Shown piece by piece: positions 23,599-33,087 of a DNA stretch of 64,000 bases. Both the position numbers and the translations under genes were made by a program. The first letter of the stretch is position 1. The number at the start of each line of letters is the position of its first letter. A model generated the notes under the pieces. It saw only the letters and a program-made list of their open reading frames with translations, did no database searches and was not told the origin of the DNA. Source of the stretch: Andrena cerasifolii (lineage: Eukaryota; Arthropoda; Insecta; Hymenoptera; Andrenidae); the NCBI RefSeq assembly GCF_050908995.1, contig NC_135123.1, positions 1,488,001-1,552,000 of the forward strand. The letters are read 5' to 3'.

Positions 23599-24151
23599 AT
23601 AGCGTCTAAAAATCGTGCCGCTCGAACACTAAAGGCCGCGGCACGTAACAATGCACATAACTAAAAATAATGAAGAAGCCCTGGAGTTGGGACTCTCTTT
23701 AAATGTGTTAGAAGCCCACGAACGAGACCAATCACGGCCTCAATAAAACCATATTTTTCACATTATATACGTGTAGAAATTCTTTTACCTTCCAGAATAA
23801 TCCACTAATTTCCCGTCACATATTGCATTATATTTCGACCTTCCTGCGAACTCCATAGCAACAATATATAAGAAGGATAGCTATATATCGAGGTCAACGA
23901 GCCCCGCGATATAAACAAACCGCGCATTCCTGAAACATAGAGAGACAGAGTCGAGAAGTAAATAGGGTAGGGCAAGAAATTTTCACGGAATTCTATACTT
24001 TGAAACAGAGTCGCGACGTAAATAGAGTAGGACATGAGACCTTAGGGGAACATATAGACAATATTGGGGAGAAATCCCAAGCATAATACAGCGTAAGGAG
24101 AACCACATATATTTAAGGGACATCGAACAACTAGGCTTCATTCAGTCTCAA

Positions 24152-24463
24152 GTGAGCAAACCATACAGAACAGTAGCTACGATGACTACCCGATCGGGAA
24201 AGAAAATTAAGAAAATAAAAATGTCAAAGTTAACGCCGCCGGAATTATCAACACCAAATGTAGGACAATCAAGTTTAATTCCGTGGAAATTACGTAAATT
24301 AACATTACCCGAGGAAGATTGGCAACCATACATGAACCTCAGTAGTTCCGATCCACGACGGCGCGCGTGGAAATATATATTTTTATTCGGTACGGGGAAT
24401 GCACCACCCCCGACGACAGGAGCAGCGGTCAAACCGACAAAAACGCAAAAACATTTAAAGTAA
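24152..24463 (+). CDS. Unrecognised 3' ORF upstream of an LTR-like block
   Basis: This 103-codon ORF is basic at the start (GKKIKKIKMSK) and Pro/Thr-rich at the end, with one Trp-rich patch (EEDWQPYM, RAWKYIFLF). No ATG gives a clear context and no domain is recognised. It ends about 110 bp before a purine-rich stretch and TGTAACG, so it could be the tail of a retroelement ORF. Chance coding is possible. Confidence 0.25.
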   Translation: MSKPYRTVATMTTRSGKKIKKIKMSKLTPPELSTPNVGQSSLIPWKLRKLTLPEEDWQPYMNLSSSDPRRRAWKYIFLFGTGNAPPPTTGAAVKPTKTQKHLK

Positions 24464-24573
24464 TAGAAGAAGAAGTAGAGCGCCAAACTTCTTTACGCGA
24501 ATCGGTAATCCATACAGTGACCACATCAAATTCTACATCTCTCGGGATGAGAGAAAAATCGGGCGGCGAGATG

Positions 24574-25802
24574 TAACGTACCGCTACCTACCGCCATAAT
24601 TTTTTTTCATTAATATTTCATATTAATCATTGTTTGTACTAAAGATTTGCGAGCGCCATGATACCCAACAAGAAACAGGGTACTAGCGAACGCGCAACGC
24701 ACGCGCATTACCGTCCCATTTCAAACGACGAACTCAGTGCCGCGAACGAACCAAACGCGCTTGCGTAGACCGCGCGTTCAACCGGACGCCGAATAACTCA
24801 AGTGTAGTGCGCGACCGGCGGGAACCGGATGCTAATTCTAATTGGTGCGCGAGTTCGCGAAGCAAGTGATTGGCGAGATCAAAGTCTCGCCAAATCGTAA
24901 AAATACAGGCGCGCCAGCAGCCTAAAAGCAGACTTGGTTTTGCCAACGAACCAAACAGTAGCCGCTCAGTTTATCTTAATCCGACGTCCTAATACCTCCT
25001 TCAATTCCGAGTTTGCTTTAATTAGCCCCCTCACCTTCAATTCCGAGGTCGCTTTAATTAGCCCCCTCACCTTCAATTCCGAGGTCGCTTTAATTAGCCC
25101 CCTCAGCTTCCATACTCCAAAGCGTGGGCCAGCTGATAGGCACGAGGAAGCCAGTACGAAATCGGGAGAAGGAATCCTCTCGAATACCCTATTCAAACGA
25201 CCTAGCGTCATTCCTTGTATTACATTTATATTACCGACTTAGCGTCGAGACTCTTGTTCAATTAGCGATCTAGCATCGTACTATTTAACTAATTAACCAT
25301 TATATACCGAAATCGTTTAAAAACGAATCTTTGCGTTCAGCCCTGCCGACCAAAGAGCCAAATTCTATTTCTTATCGATCAAGCGTAATTTTCGTTACTT
25401 TAATACCGACCGAAGCATGTAAATCTATTTCTTATCGATCAAACGTAATTTTTGTTACTTTAATACCAACCGAAGCGTCTAAATCTATTTCTTATCGACC
25501 AAGCGTAATTTTTCGTTACTTTAATACTGACCGATACATCATTACGCAATTCTCAATTGCTCGATCAATTTATAATCAAATTCCCACGACACCGTGTCGT
25601 AATATATGTTCAGTTCCGACCAAGCGTCAAACCCTTTATTTTGAATAAATTACTTTTGTTATTTTATGGTAAAGAAGGACTCTCGTTACTTGAAATTCAT
25701 TTCTTTATCTCACGACCGAACCAATCCCACAATTCCACGAGTAACCGCTCTATTCGTGGAATCTCCTGTGACAAACGGCACGACCCGATCTAGAACGTTA
25801 TA
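24574..25802 (+). repeat. Probable LTR with internal 34-bp and 64-bp repeats and small hairpins
   Basis: A polypurine-like run (GAGAGAAAAATCGGGCGGCGAGA) precedes TGTAACG at 24574, and CGTTATA at 25796-25802 could be the decayed inverted end. Positions 25012-25105 have a roughly 34-bp tandem repeat (CAATTCCGAGGTCGC...TTAGCCCCCTCA). Positions 25365-25530 have roughly 64-bp units (CTATTTCTTATCGA.CAA.CGTAATTTT). The motif CGAY-NNAGC-RTCG appears as short hairpins at 25199, 25235, 25266 and 25618. ACGACAC-c-GTGTCGT lies near 25586. No second LTR copy is present, so this is inferred. Confidence 0.4.
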
Positions 25803-26065
25803 CTGGCAACAGTGTGTTTTCTACTGGGCAAGTTTATGTGGCTCTCTCAAGAATCACTACTTTGGAAGGACTGCACTTGATTAACTTTGACCCGCAATCT
25901 GTGGCAGCTAGTGAATCGGCAATTCTTGAATATAACAAATTAGGGGCCACTCATGATCCACCACTTTCAAGTAACGAAATTCGAAACATCAAACATAAAA
26001 AAATTCGAGACAATTTGTGGGCCGTACCCAAAGGAGCACTAACTAGCTCATCAAATTCCCATTGA
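25803..26065 (+). pseudogene. PIF1-type helicase C-terminal tail
   Basis: The ORF reads FSTGQVYVALSRITTLEGLHLINFDP, the last conserved motif (VI) of PIF1/RecD-like helicases, then ILEYNKL and a basic tail. The rest of the helicase is missing upstream of about 25810. The sequence differs from the Helitron helicase end at 46290 (HEQLYVACSRVGKPDN), so it belongs to another family. The frame shifts by one near 26040 and coding-like sequence then continues into the USP-like domain, which suggests one original polyprotein. Confidence 0.7.
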
Positions 26066-26844
26066 GGATAATGCCGAAGATTGTATAGAAATGCATGGAA
26101 TACCTGACACTGATCAAATATCAAGTTACGCGAATGCTATCATGCAATGTATTGTACAATGTAATGTAATCAAAACAAAATTATTAGAGTTTACAGAGTT
26201 CGACGAAATTCGAGATTTCATAAATGATTACTCGGAACAACATAAAAAAATAACTTCTTTGAAAATTAGAAGTTTCGTAGGAGGCAAATTTTTGCAAAAA
26301 GTTCAACGAGACGCATCTGAATTTCTTTTAGCATTATGCAATAATTTACAAGGGCTCCAAAAAATAGTTCAATTTGAAATGACAACGTCTGCACACTGCA
26401 GAAAATGTTCTCATAAAGAAACAACCACTACCAGCCATTATATTCTCCCCTTGCCCGTAAAAGAATTAAAGTCGAAGAAAGGTATACCTTTACAAGATTA
26501 TGTTAACATTGCTTTACCGATTGGTTGGAAACCGAGTCCGCAAAAACCATGTGAACAATGCTCGGAGCAAATGTTTACTAAAATTGAAATAACTACCCCG
26601 CCAAAAATTATTATAATGCAACTATTGTTGTTCTCTTATGATGAAAAAGGCGATATTAAAAGAAATTAATTGCAAAATAACAGCTGCTCCACAACCGATA
26701 TCAATATGTAATAAAAAATATAAATTACTAAGTGCCGTATTTCATAACGGTCTTCATCCTCAAAGCGGTTCATATTCATGCATGATACGTGATGGTACAT
26801 CAGTATGGAAATGTATCGACAACGACAAAATTAACCAAACGTAA
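26066..26844 (+). pseudogene. USP (peptidase C19)-like domain lacking catalytic Cys and His
   Basis: ORFs 26091-26669 and 26638-26844, joined by a frameshift near 26655, give a USP-like fold. A Cys-box position reads GIPDTDQISSYANAIMQCI, a zinc finger is CRKCSH...CEQCSEQ, a central block is PPKIIIMQLLLFSYD, and a His box reads GLHPQSGSYSCMIR...WKCIDND. USPs cleave ubiquitin using Cys in NTCY and His in GHY. Here the residue before Tyr is Ser and the GHY position is GSY, so both catalytic residues are gone while the four zinc Cys remain. It follows a helicase tail, so it is probably transposon cargo. Confidence 0.7.
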
Positions 26845-26915
26845 TGGCCTAAAAACGCTAAAAATGTGTATATTCTTTTTTTGCAACGTCAAAAATGAAA
26901 ATAAACCATACTTTT

Positions 26916-27130
26916 TAAACGATTGCACTCAGACTTGATCATCTGTTTGCTTCATATCTGAAAACTCAAATCTAAACCAATTCCAGCAATCCAATTGTCA
27001 TGAAATTTTGCAGGCGAGCGTAGTACGGATGACAATACAACATTTTAAAAACCAAATAACCCTGAGGGAGTGAAAAAAGCATCCAGGCAGCAAAAAACAA
27101 AAAATATAATCCATAACCAGAAATCCAAAC
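26916..27130. repeat. Dispersed repeat shared with 51239-51450
   Basis: Both places share, in order: AAACGATT, CATCTGTTTG or CTCTGTTTG, AAACTCAA, TAAACCA.TTCCA.C, ATCCAATT, GAAA.TTTGCAG, GCGTAGT, GACAATACAA, and GAGTGAAAAAA or GTGGGTGAAAAAAT. It is a diverged interspersed repeat of unknown family. Confidence 0.65.
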
Positions 27131-27476
27131 GACCTGAAATCAGTCTCTCGCGGTTTAACGAAAAAGTCAAAAAGCCGCTGCGTTCGGGGCGCTAGTCGTA
27201 TATGCTCTAATTTGAAGGAGATAGGGTAGATGTACCGTTTGTGCCACGGTGAAAAATGGATTTCTAATATTTTTTAACTTTATTAATTCTTTAACGATTT
27301 CTCTAGTTAATGGTAATTTAGACATTAATAATAAAGATAGTGCAAAATTTAGTAAAGCTTTTAGTTTCCTGATTTGAAGTACAATTTTAAAGATAATTAC
27401 GATGAAAGTCACTGAAATCCTAAAAGTGGCCACAAATGGTGCATCTACCCTTTATATTATTATGACCGATAAGACC

Positions 27477-27690
27477 GCTTACTATCAGTGGACCTAGACT
27501 GGAAGTGTATAATAACAAGTAATACAACAAGATATTAGACACGTTGAAGCATAGTGTAACCAGTAACGCCAACGATCAGAAATATGAAACACATCTGAGT
27601 AAGAATAAGCTTCAACGTGACTAATATTTTCTGGATGATTAGTTGTTATACAGTTACGGTCTATGTCCACTGATACTTAACGAATGGCTT
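27477..27690. repeat. MITE-like imperfect palindrome
   Basis: Left arm 27477-27554 and right arm about 27605-27690 are inverted copies: TATCAGTGGACCTAGAC against GTCTATGTCCACTGATA, and ATATTAGACACGTTGAAGC against GCTTCAACGTGACTAATAT. No target duplication was assigned. Confidence 0.7.
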
Positions 27691-27888
27691 TCTTCAATCA
27701 AACGCCGCTTTTATAAACACTGGATGATCGTTTTTGTAAATTAATTATTTATTAATTTTTGTAGAAAAAAACAGGAGGACGTCCTTCTTGATGGTAAGTT
27801 TAAAAAACGACAAACATACAGTAGAATTAAATAAATAAAATAATTTTTTTATATATACATTTGTTCAAATATATTTTTCCAGACTCGA

Positions 27889-28844
27889 ATGATGCTGCGA
27901 TCCTGCATGCAGCGGTATTTCACCGTGGCTGATGTGACTAGACCTATTTTGGGAGCTGATTTGTTAAATCATTACGGCATTTTAGTCGATATTCAAGGGA
28001 AACGTTTATTGGACAAGGTTACAAGAATTTCTTCAAAAGGATTTATGTGTAATGCCAAGCATTCCACTATCTCTACTATAATTCCCGTGTCCTCTTACCA
28101 GCGACTTTTAGCTGAATTTCCTAATTTGACGAAGCCGATTAGAATACCTCAAGTATCTGGCCATGGAATTGAACACCATATCGTTACCCAGGGACCACCA
28201 GTAGTTGGTAAACCAAGACGACTCACACCAGAGAAGTTGAAAATTGCGAGGGCAGAATTTCAACATTTACTGGAGTTGGGCATTTGCCGTCCTTCAAGTA
28301 GTCCTTGGGCTTCTCCTTTACATATGGCTCCTAAGAAAGAACCCGGAGTTTGGAGACCTTGCGGCGATTATCGCGGTCTTAACGCGGCGACGGTTCCGGA
28401 TAAGTATCCTTTGCCGCACATACATGATTTCACTTTGGGACTTCACGGTAAGACAATTTTTTCAAAAATTGATTTACTGAAAGCTTATTATCAGATTCCC
28501 GTTCAAAAAGATGATATACCCAAAACTGCTGTTACTACTCCTTTTGGCCTGTTTGAGTTTGTTGCCATGCCTTTTGGTTTGAAGAATGCTGCTCAGACTT
28601 TCCAAAGGATGATTAACCAGGTTACGCTGAATTTAGACTTTTGTTTCGTTTATTTAGATGATATTTTGATCGCTTCCCAGAATGAACAGGAGCACTTAAG
28701 TCATTTGCGTAAATTATTTGAGTGCTTGGATAATGCTGGGTTGTGTATCAATCATTCGAAATGTGTTTTCGGAGTTAAAGAAATTGAATTTTTGGGTCAT
28801 CTTGTATCGGCAAAGGGTACTCAGCCGCTTCCGGGTAAAGTTAA
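27889..28844 (+). pseudogene. pol: Ty3/gypsy Pol fragment, 5' part (protease end and RT)
   Basis: The ORF gives the protease tail (FTVADVTRPILGADLLNHYGIL), a linker, and RT blocks (SPWASPLHMAPKKEPGVWRPCGDYR; LKAYYQIPVQ; VAMPFGLKNAAQTFQR; FVYLDDILIAS). RT continues to the TTAA at 28841-28844, where a piggyBac interrupts it. Upstream, gag and most of the protease are absent, and a possible splice acceptor (TTTTTCCAG, 27882) precedes the coding start. The other half resumes at 31741. Confidence 0.92.
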
Positions 28845-29480
28845 CACGTTGCGTACGGGCGACGTGTACGGTCACGTCATGGGGAATCCCTATCCTACGG
28901 CGGGTGACGCGTACGGTCACGTCTTGGGCCTGGTCCCAATAAATGTGGAAGGGGAAGAAGAATTTTTCAAGTATCGCGTTTTCCTTTTGCATACGCCTTC
29001 AGTACGAACGTGTTCATCAGTGTGTACAGCCGTTACAAATTTGCAGCGTTTTTCACCATTCTGCAGCTGTTTTTTGTATTTAACAAGGTAAGTTGTACGT
29101 TGCGTGCGGGCGACGTGTACGGTCACGTCATGGGGAATCCCTATCCTACGGCGGGTGACGCGTACGGTCACGTCATGGGGAATCCCTATCCTACGGCGGG
29201 TGACGCGTACGGTCACGTCATGGGGAATCCCTATCCTACGGCGGGTGACGCGTACGGTCACGTCATGGGGAATCCCTATCCTACGGCGGGTGACGCGTAC
29301 GGTCACGTCTTGGGCCTGGTCCCAATAAATGTGGAAGGGGAAGAAGAATTTTTCAAGTATCGCGTTTTCCTTTTGCATACGCCTTCAGTACGAACGTGTT
29401 AATCAGTGTGTGCAGTCGTTACAAATTTGCCGCGTTTTTCACCATTCTGCAGCTTGTATTTAACAAGGTAAGTTGTATTT
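28845..29480 (+). repeat. Duplicated piggyBac 5' end with 45-bp minisatellite
   Basis: The first ~251 bp (28845-29095) recur at 29096 onward, starting TACGTTGCGTGCGGG instead of CACGTTGCGTACGGG. Each copy carries GGTCACGTC units at an exact 45-bp period: two in the first (28870, 28915) and five in the second (29121, 29166, 29211, 29256, 29301). The unit is open in all plus frames and could encode a 15-residue repeat, but it lies upstream of the transposase start. Both copies end with an identical donor context AACAAGGTAAGTTGTA. Confidence 0.92.
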
Positions 29481-29585
29481 TTTCTGTCGTATTCTACTTC
29501 CTATCAATATTTTTATTCAATTTCTATATTAAATATTTTGGAATATTTTTGTGGACATATTTTTATAATATTTTGTTTTACAGTC

Positions 29586-31319
29586 ATGTCGAAAAGGAAA
29601 TCGACTGAATGCATCGATGCTCCTTCACCCCCAAAAGCACCTCAACCGTCGACATCTGGGTTCAGAAGATGCACAAGGAGTATTACGAATGTTGAACCGG
29701 AGGAAGCGGTTGAAGACTCTTTGTTTGACAGTGGGAGCGACGAAGATGTGGAGTTGGATTGGGGCTTTTCCACGACGGATTCCTCAGAGGAGGAAAGTGA
29801 AGAAAGCGACAAAGAGTCAACATTGTCTGAATCTACCTCGCGTTTAGTTGAACCAGGTACATGGAGCTCCGTTCAGCCCATTTCCCCAAGCGTACCGTTT
29901 ACGGGAAATCCCGGGCTCATAACTGAAATGGCGTCCAAAGAACCTATAGATTTCTTTTTTTTACTGGCCAATGACCAGTTATTTGATACTGTTTTACGCG
30001 AAACCAATTTTCAAGGGCGTAAATTATCACGGCCCGCCACTTGCTCCAACTCGCGATTAAAAATCTTTAACCAGGTAAAAAGAGAGGAGCTTGAGGTTTT
30101 CTTAGGGCTAATATTTTTAGGGGGTAATATTCGTGTCCCCTGTTTTTCCCATTTTTGGAGAAAAAATGATTTATATCGATTCCCCGCCTTTGCCAACGCA
30201 ATGTCAAGAGACAGATTTCAAACTATACTGGCGGCTTTACACTTTTCTCGAAATCCGCAAAGGGGGCAGCCTAAACCGTCTGATCCCTTGTACAAAATTC
30301 GACCACTTCTCGATCATTTCACCAATAGAATGCGGGAAATTTATTATCCGGATAAAAATTTAAGTTTAGACGAATCCATGCTATTATGGCGGGGCCGATT
30401 ATTCTTTCGCCAGTATATTAAAAATAAATCACATAAGTATGGGATAAAATTTTATATGCTGACCGAGCCCAACGGAATTGTCCTGCGTAATTTAATTTAT
30501 TGTGGCTCACGAGATCCTGATGTTGGAGGTGTTGGGCATACCGAAAAAGTTGTACGAAACCTGCTAACCGATTTTTTGGGAAAGGGGCATTCGGTTTTTT
30601 TTGACAATTTTTATTCGAGTGTAGCATTAGTTAGGGAATTGTTGTATGACAAAACTTATGCAACCGGCACTCTCAGGGCGAATAGGAAAGGTAATCCTCC
30701 CGCTGTGACTAAAAAAAAACTGAAAAAGGGTGAAGTAGAAGCACGCTATACTCCTGATGGTATATGCGTGCTAAAATGGCATGATAAGCGGGATGTAGTA
30801 ATGATTTTGTCGGAATACACACCAAATCTCGAGAAAATAAAAACGAGATCTGGTAGAGATGTGGAAAAGCCAGAAATGGTAAATAAATATAATAACTGCA
30901 TGTGCGGAATTGATCACAGCGATCAATTTTTAGCTTACTATCCGTGCGAAAGAAAAACCATTCGTTGGTACCGGAAGGTTGGATTGCATATATTTCACAT
31001 TATGATGAACAATGCATACTTATTACATAAGCTAAATTCAAATACATCGTTATCATTACTTAAATTTAGGGAAGCGGTTATTGACCGACTTATTTATAAG
31101 AACAGGCCACGCTTAGACACAATTCCGATACCAGAGGACAACGAAGTACATTTACCGACAATGTCAGGCCTGGAGGGAGAAAAGAAAATGCGAAAGAGAT
31201 GTAGGGTGTGTTTTGAAAAAGGGATAAGAAAAGAGGGATTATTTTACTGTCCGAGGTGCCCAGATAAACCGGGCCTCTGCCTCAACAAATGCTTTGCGAA
31301 ATACCACAACTATACATAA
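29586..31319 (+). CDS. piggyBac transposase, apparently intact
   Basis: The chosen ATG at 29586 (MSKRKSTE) lies 2 bp after a splice acceptor (TTGTTTTACAG, 29583); the donor GTAAGT at 29468 gives a 116-bp leader intron. The 577-residue ORF has an acidic N-terminus (about 30-95), then the DDE core. Catalytic Asp candidates are in LSLDESMLLW, VFFDNFYSS and MCGIDHSDQ, the family's usual contexts. The C-terminus has a cysteine-rich finger (CRVCFEKG...CPRCPDKPGLC...CFAKYH) that in piggyBac binds the element ends. No stop or frameshift is visible. With its intact inverted repeats, this could be an active or recently active autonomous element. Confidence 0.95.
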   Translation: MSKRKSTECIDAPSPPKAPQPSTSGFRRCTRSITNVEPEEAVEDSLFDSGSDEDVELDWGFSTTDSSEEESEESDKESTLSESTSRLVEPGTWSSVQPISPSVPFTGNPGLITEMASKEPIDFFFLLANDQLFDTVLRETNFQGRKLSRPATCSNSRLKIFNQVKREELEVFLGLIFLGGNIRVPCFSHFWRKNDLYRFPAFANAMSRDRFQTILAALHFSRNPQRGQPKPSDPLYKIRPLLDHFTNRMREIYYPDKNLSLDESMLLWRGRLFFRQYIKNKSHKYGIKFYMLTEPNGIVLRNLIYCGSRDPDVGGVGHTEKVVRNLLTDFLGKGHSVFFDNFYSSVALVRELLYDKTYATGTLRANRKGNPPAVTKKKLKKGEVEARYTPDGICVLKWHDKRDVVMILSEYTPNLEKIKTRSGRDVEKPEMVNKYNNCMCGIDHSDQFLAYYPCERKTIRWYRKVGLHIFHIMMNNAYLLHKLNSNTSLSLLKFREAVIDRLIYKNRPRLDTIPIPEDNEVHLPTMSGLEGEKKMRKRCRVCFEKGIRKEGLFYCPRCPDKPGLCLNKCFAKYHNYT

Positions 31320-31740
31320 ACAATAACTCCCACCAATAGTTTATGACAACTTCTGTAGACGAAAAATTATATTACTATTGTAATAGTATTTGTAAATGTA
31401 ACTGTAAAAATTAGCGAATATATACCATTTTTTATACAATATTAATTTTAATATAATTTTTTTGTTGTTCTTCCCAAAACATTTATTAACATCATAATAT
31501 ATAGCCACATATAAAATGGCAAGCCGAAATTAAAATGAAATACGGGTTTGTCAAATTAAACCCCTATCGTATGCCGGGTGACGTGTACGTCGCGTCATGC
31601 CTTTTTTTCTAACAAAAACAAATTATTTTTGGTTAAAATGTTATTAAATGTCGAAAGTAGCATAACAGGGTGCACTTTCTACAAAAATCTATTTCCGGCA
31701 TCTGGGACAGTCAACTATTTTTGGTGCCGTACGCAACGTG

Positions 31741-32960
31741 TTAAGGCAATCGTTGAGTTGGAAAGACCAAAAACCATCGTTCAGTTACGAAGATTTTTAG
31801 GTTTAATTAACTATTATAGAAGGCATCTTAAGAATGCAGCTAAAAGTCAAGCTTTATTGAATCACTTCATTAAGGATAGCAGGAAGAATGACAAGCGTCC
31901 TGTACCTTGGACCGCTGAAGCTACCGAAGCTTTTGTGAGCTGTAAACAGGAGCTCTCTAATGCGACGTTGTTGGCTCATCCTGTTGACTCCGCTAAGCTG
32001 TTTTTGAAGACGGACGCCTCTGAATTTGCTGTAGGTGCGGCATTGGAACAGTCTTGCGGAGGTGATGTACAACCAGTTGCTTTTTTCTCGAAGAAAATTA
32101 GCGTTACTGAAAGAAAATATAGTACTTATGATAGAGAATTGTTAGCTATTTTTGAAAGCGTTAAGTATTTTAAGGATTTAATTCAAGGTCGTGAAGTTGT
32201 TATTATTTCGGATCACAAACCACTTATGTATGCTTTTAAACAAACTTTAAATAAGGCTTCACCTCGTCAGGCCAGACAATTAGATTTTATCGCTCAGTTT
32301 TCAACCGATATCCGTCATATTTCGGGTGAGCAAAACACTGTGGCCGATGCTCTCTCCAGAATCGAAGCGATTAATTTACCAGTCATTATCTCCACTGATG
32401 AGTTGGCCTCTGAACAGAGTTCTGACGAAGAGTTGAAAGAAATCCTCAAAGGTCCTTCAGTTTTAGAACTTCGAGAATTTAATTTATCAGGAACCAAATT
32501 TCCTTTATTTTGCGATGTGCGTTATGGTAGGATTAGACCATATATTTCTAAGTCTTTGAGACGGAAAATTTTTGACGTGGTGCATGGTTTGTCACATCCT
32601 AGTGGTAGGGCTACCAAGCACCAAGTCCAAGAGAAATTTGTATGGCCAGGAATGTGCAAGGAAATTAACTATTGGGCTTGGACATGCTTGCAATGTCAGC
32701 GTAGCAAAATCCAAAGACATACTAAGCTAAGTCCAGAAAAGATCATGGTGCTCAATCAAAGATTTTATCAGGTTCATTTAGACATTATTGGCCCATTACC
32801 TGAAGTCAAAGGTAAGAGATATTGCCTTACCTTGATTGATAGGTTTAGTAGATGGCCTGAAGCAGTTCCTATTAAGGATATTACTGCTGATACTGTGGTT
32901 TCTGCCCTTTTAAATGTTTGGGTATCAAGGTTCGGTGTTCCCGTGATCATCACTACGGTT
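31741..32960 (+). pseudogene. pol: Ty3/gypsy Pol fragment, 3' part (RNase H and integrase)
   Basis: After the TTAA the frame resumes the connection between RT and RNase H (RRFLGLINYYRRHLK). It continues with RNase H (FLKTDASEFAVGAALEQ; ISDHKPLMYAF), the HHCC finger (HGLSHPSGRATKH...CLQCQRSK) and the integrase core start (QVHLDIIGPLPE; FSRWPEAVPI). Coding stops near 32957 in the middle of the integrase core, just where the DIRS inverted repeat begins. The remaining integrase, LTR and flank are not seen after the DIRS element. Confidence 0.92.
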
Positions 32961-33087
32961 CAAAAGAAAACAACAACTGGGATTCCCCTAACGCTTCTCC
33001 TCGTTCCGCTCTACTATCATATTCTTTCGTAGTGCGCTGGAGTTCACACGTGTGTTTTACGATAGTTCTAAACATATAGAAGTGATC

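Larger units (their letters stand above)
22023..24151. other. Noncoding, hairpin-rich DNA
   Basis: No domain-bearing ORF is visible. It holds three copies of a three-way-junction motif (22457, 23204, 23561), a GT microsatellite (22999-23020), and two copies 64 bp apart of ACAGAGTCG.GA.GTAAATAG.GTAGG (23945 and 24006). A short LTR-like bracket runs from TGTTACG (about 23503) to CGTAACA (about 23650) around the third junction motif. This may be LTR or leader sequence of an unrecognised retroelement. Confidence 0.4.
28845..31740 (+). mobile_element. piggyBac element inserted at TTAA within gypsy pol
   Basis: Terminal inverted repeats CACGTTGCGTACGG (28845-28858) and CCGTACGCAACGTG (31727-31740) are perfect over 14 bp. 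The flanks are TTAA on both sides (28841-28844 and 31741-31744), the exact piggyBac target duplication. Subterminal GGGTGACGYGTACG motifs occur at both ends. The 5' end is partly duplicated, and the element carries one intact transposase gene. Length is 2896 bp. Confidence 0.97.

Noticed and set aside
27764..27888. Possible micro-exon with donor GTAAGT (27794) and acceptor TTTTTCCAG before gypsy pol
   Set aside because: The signals are plausible, but the 30-bp exon has no recognisable coding content.
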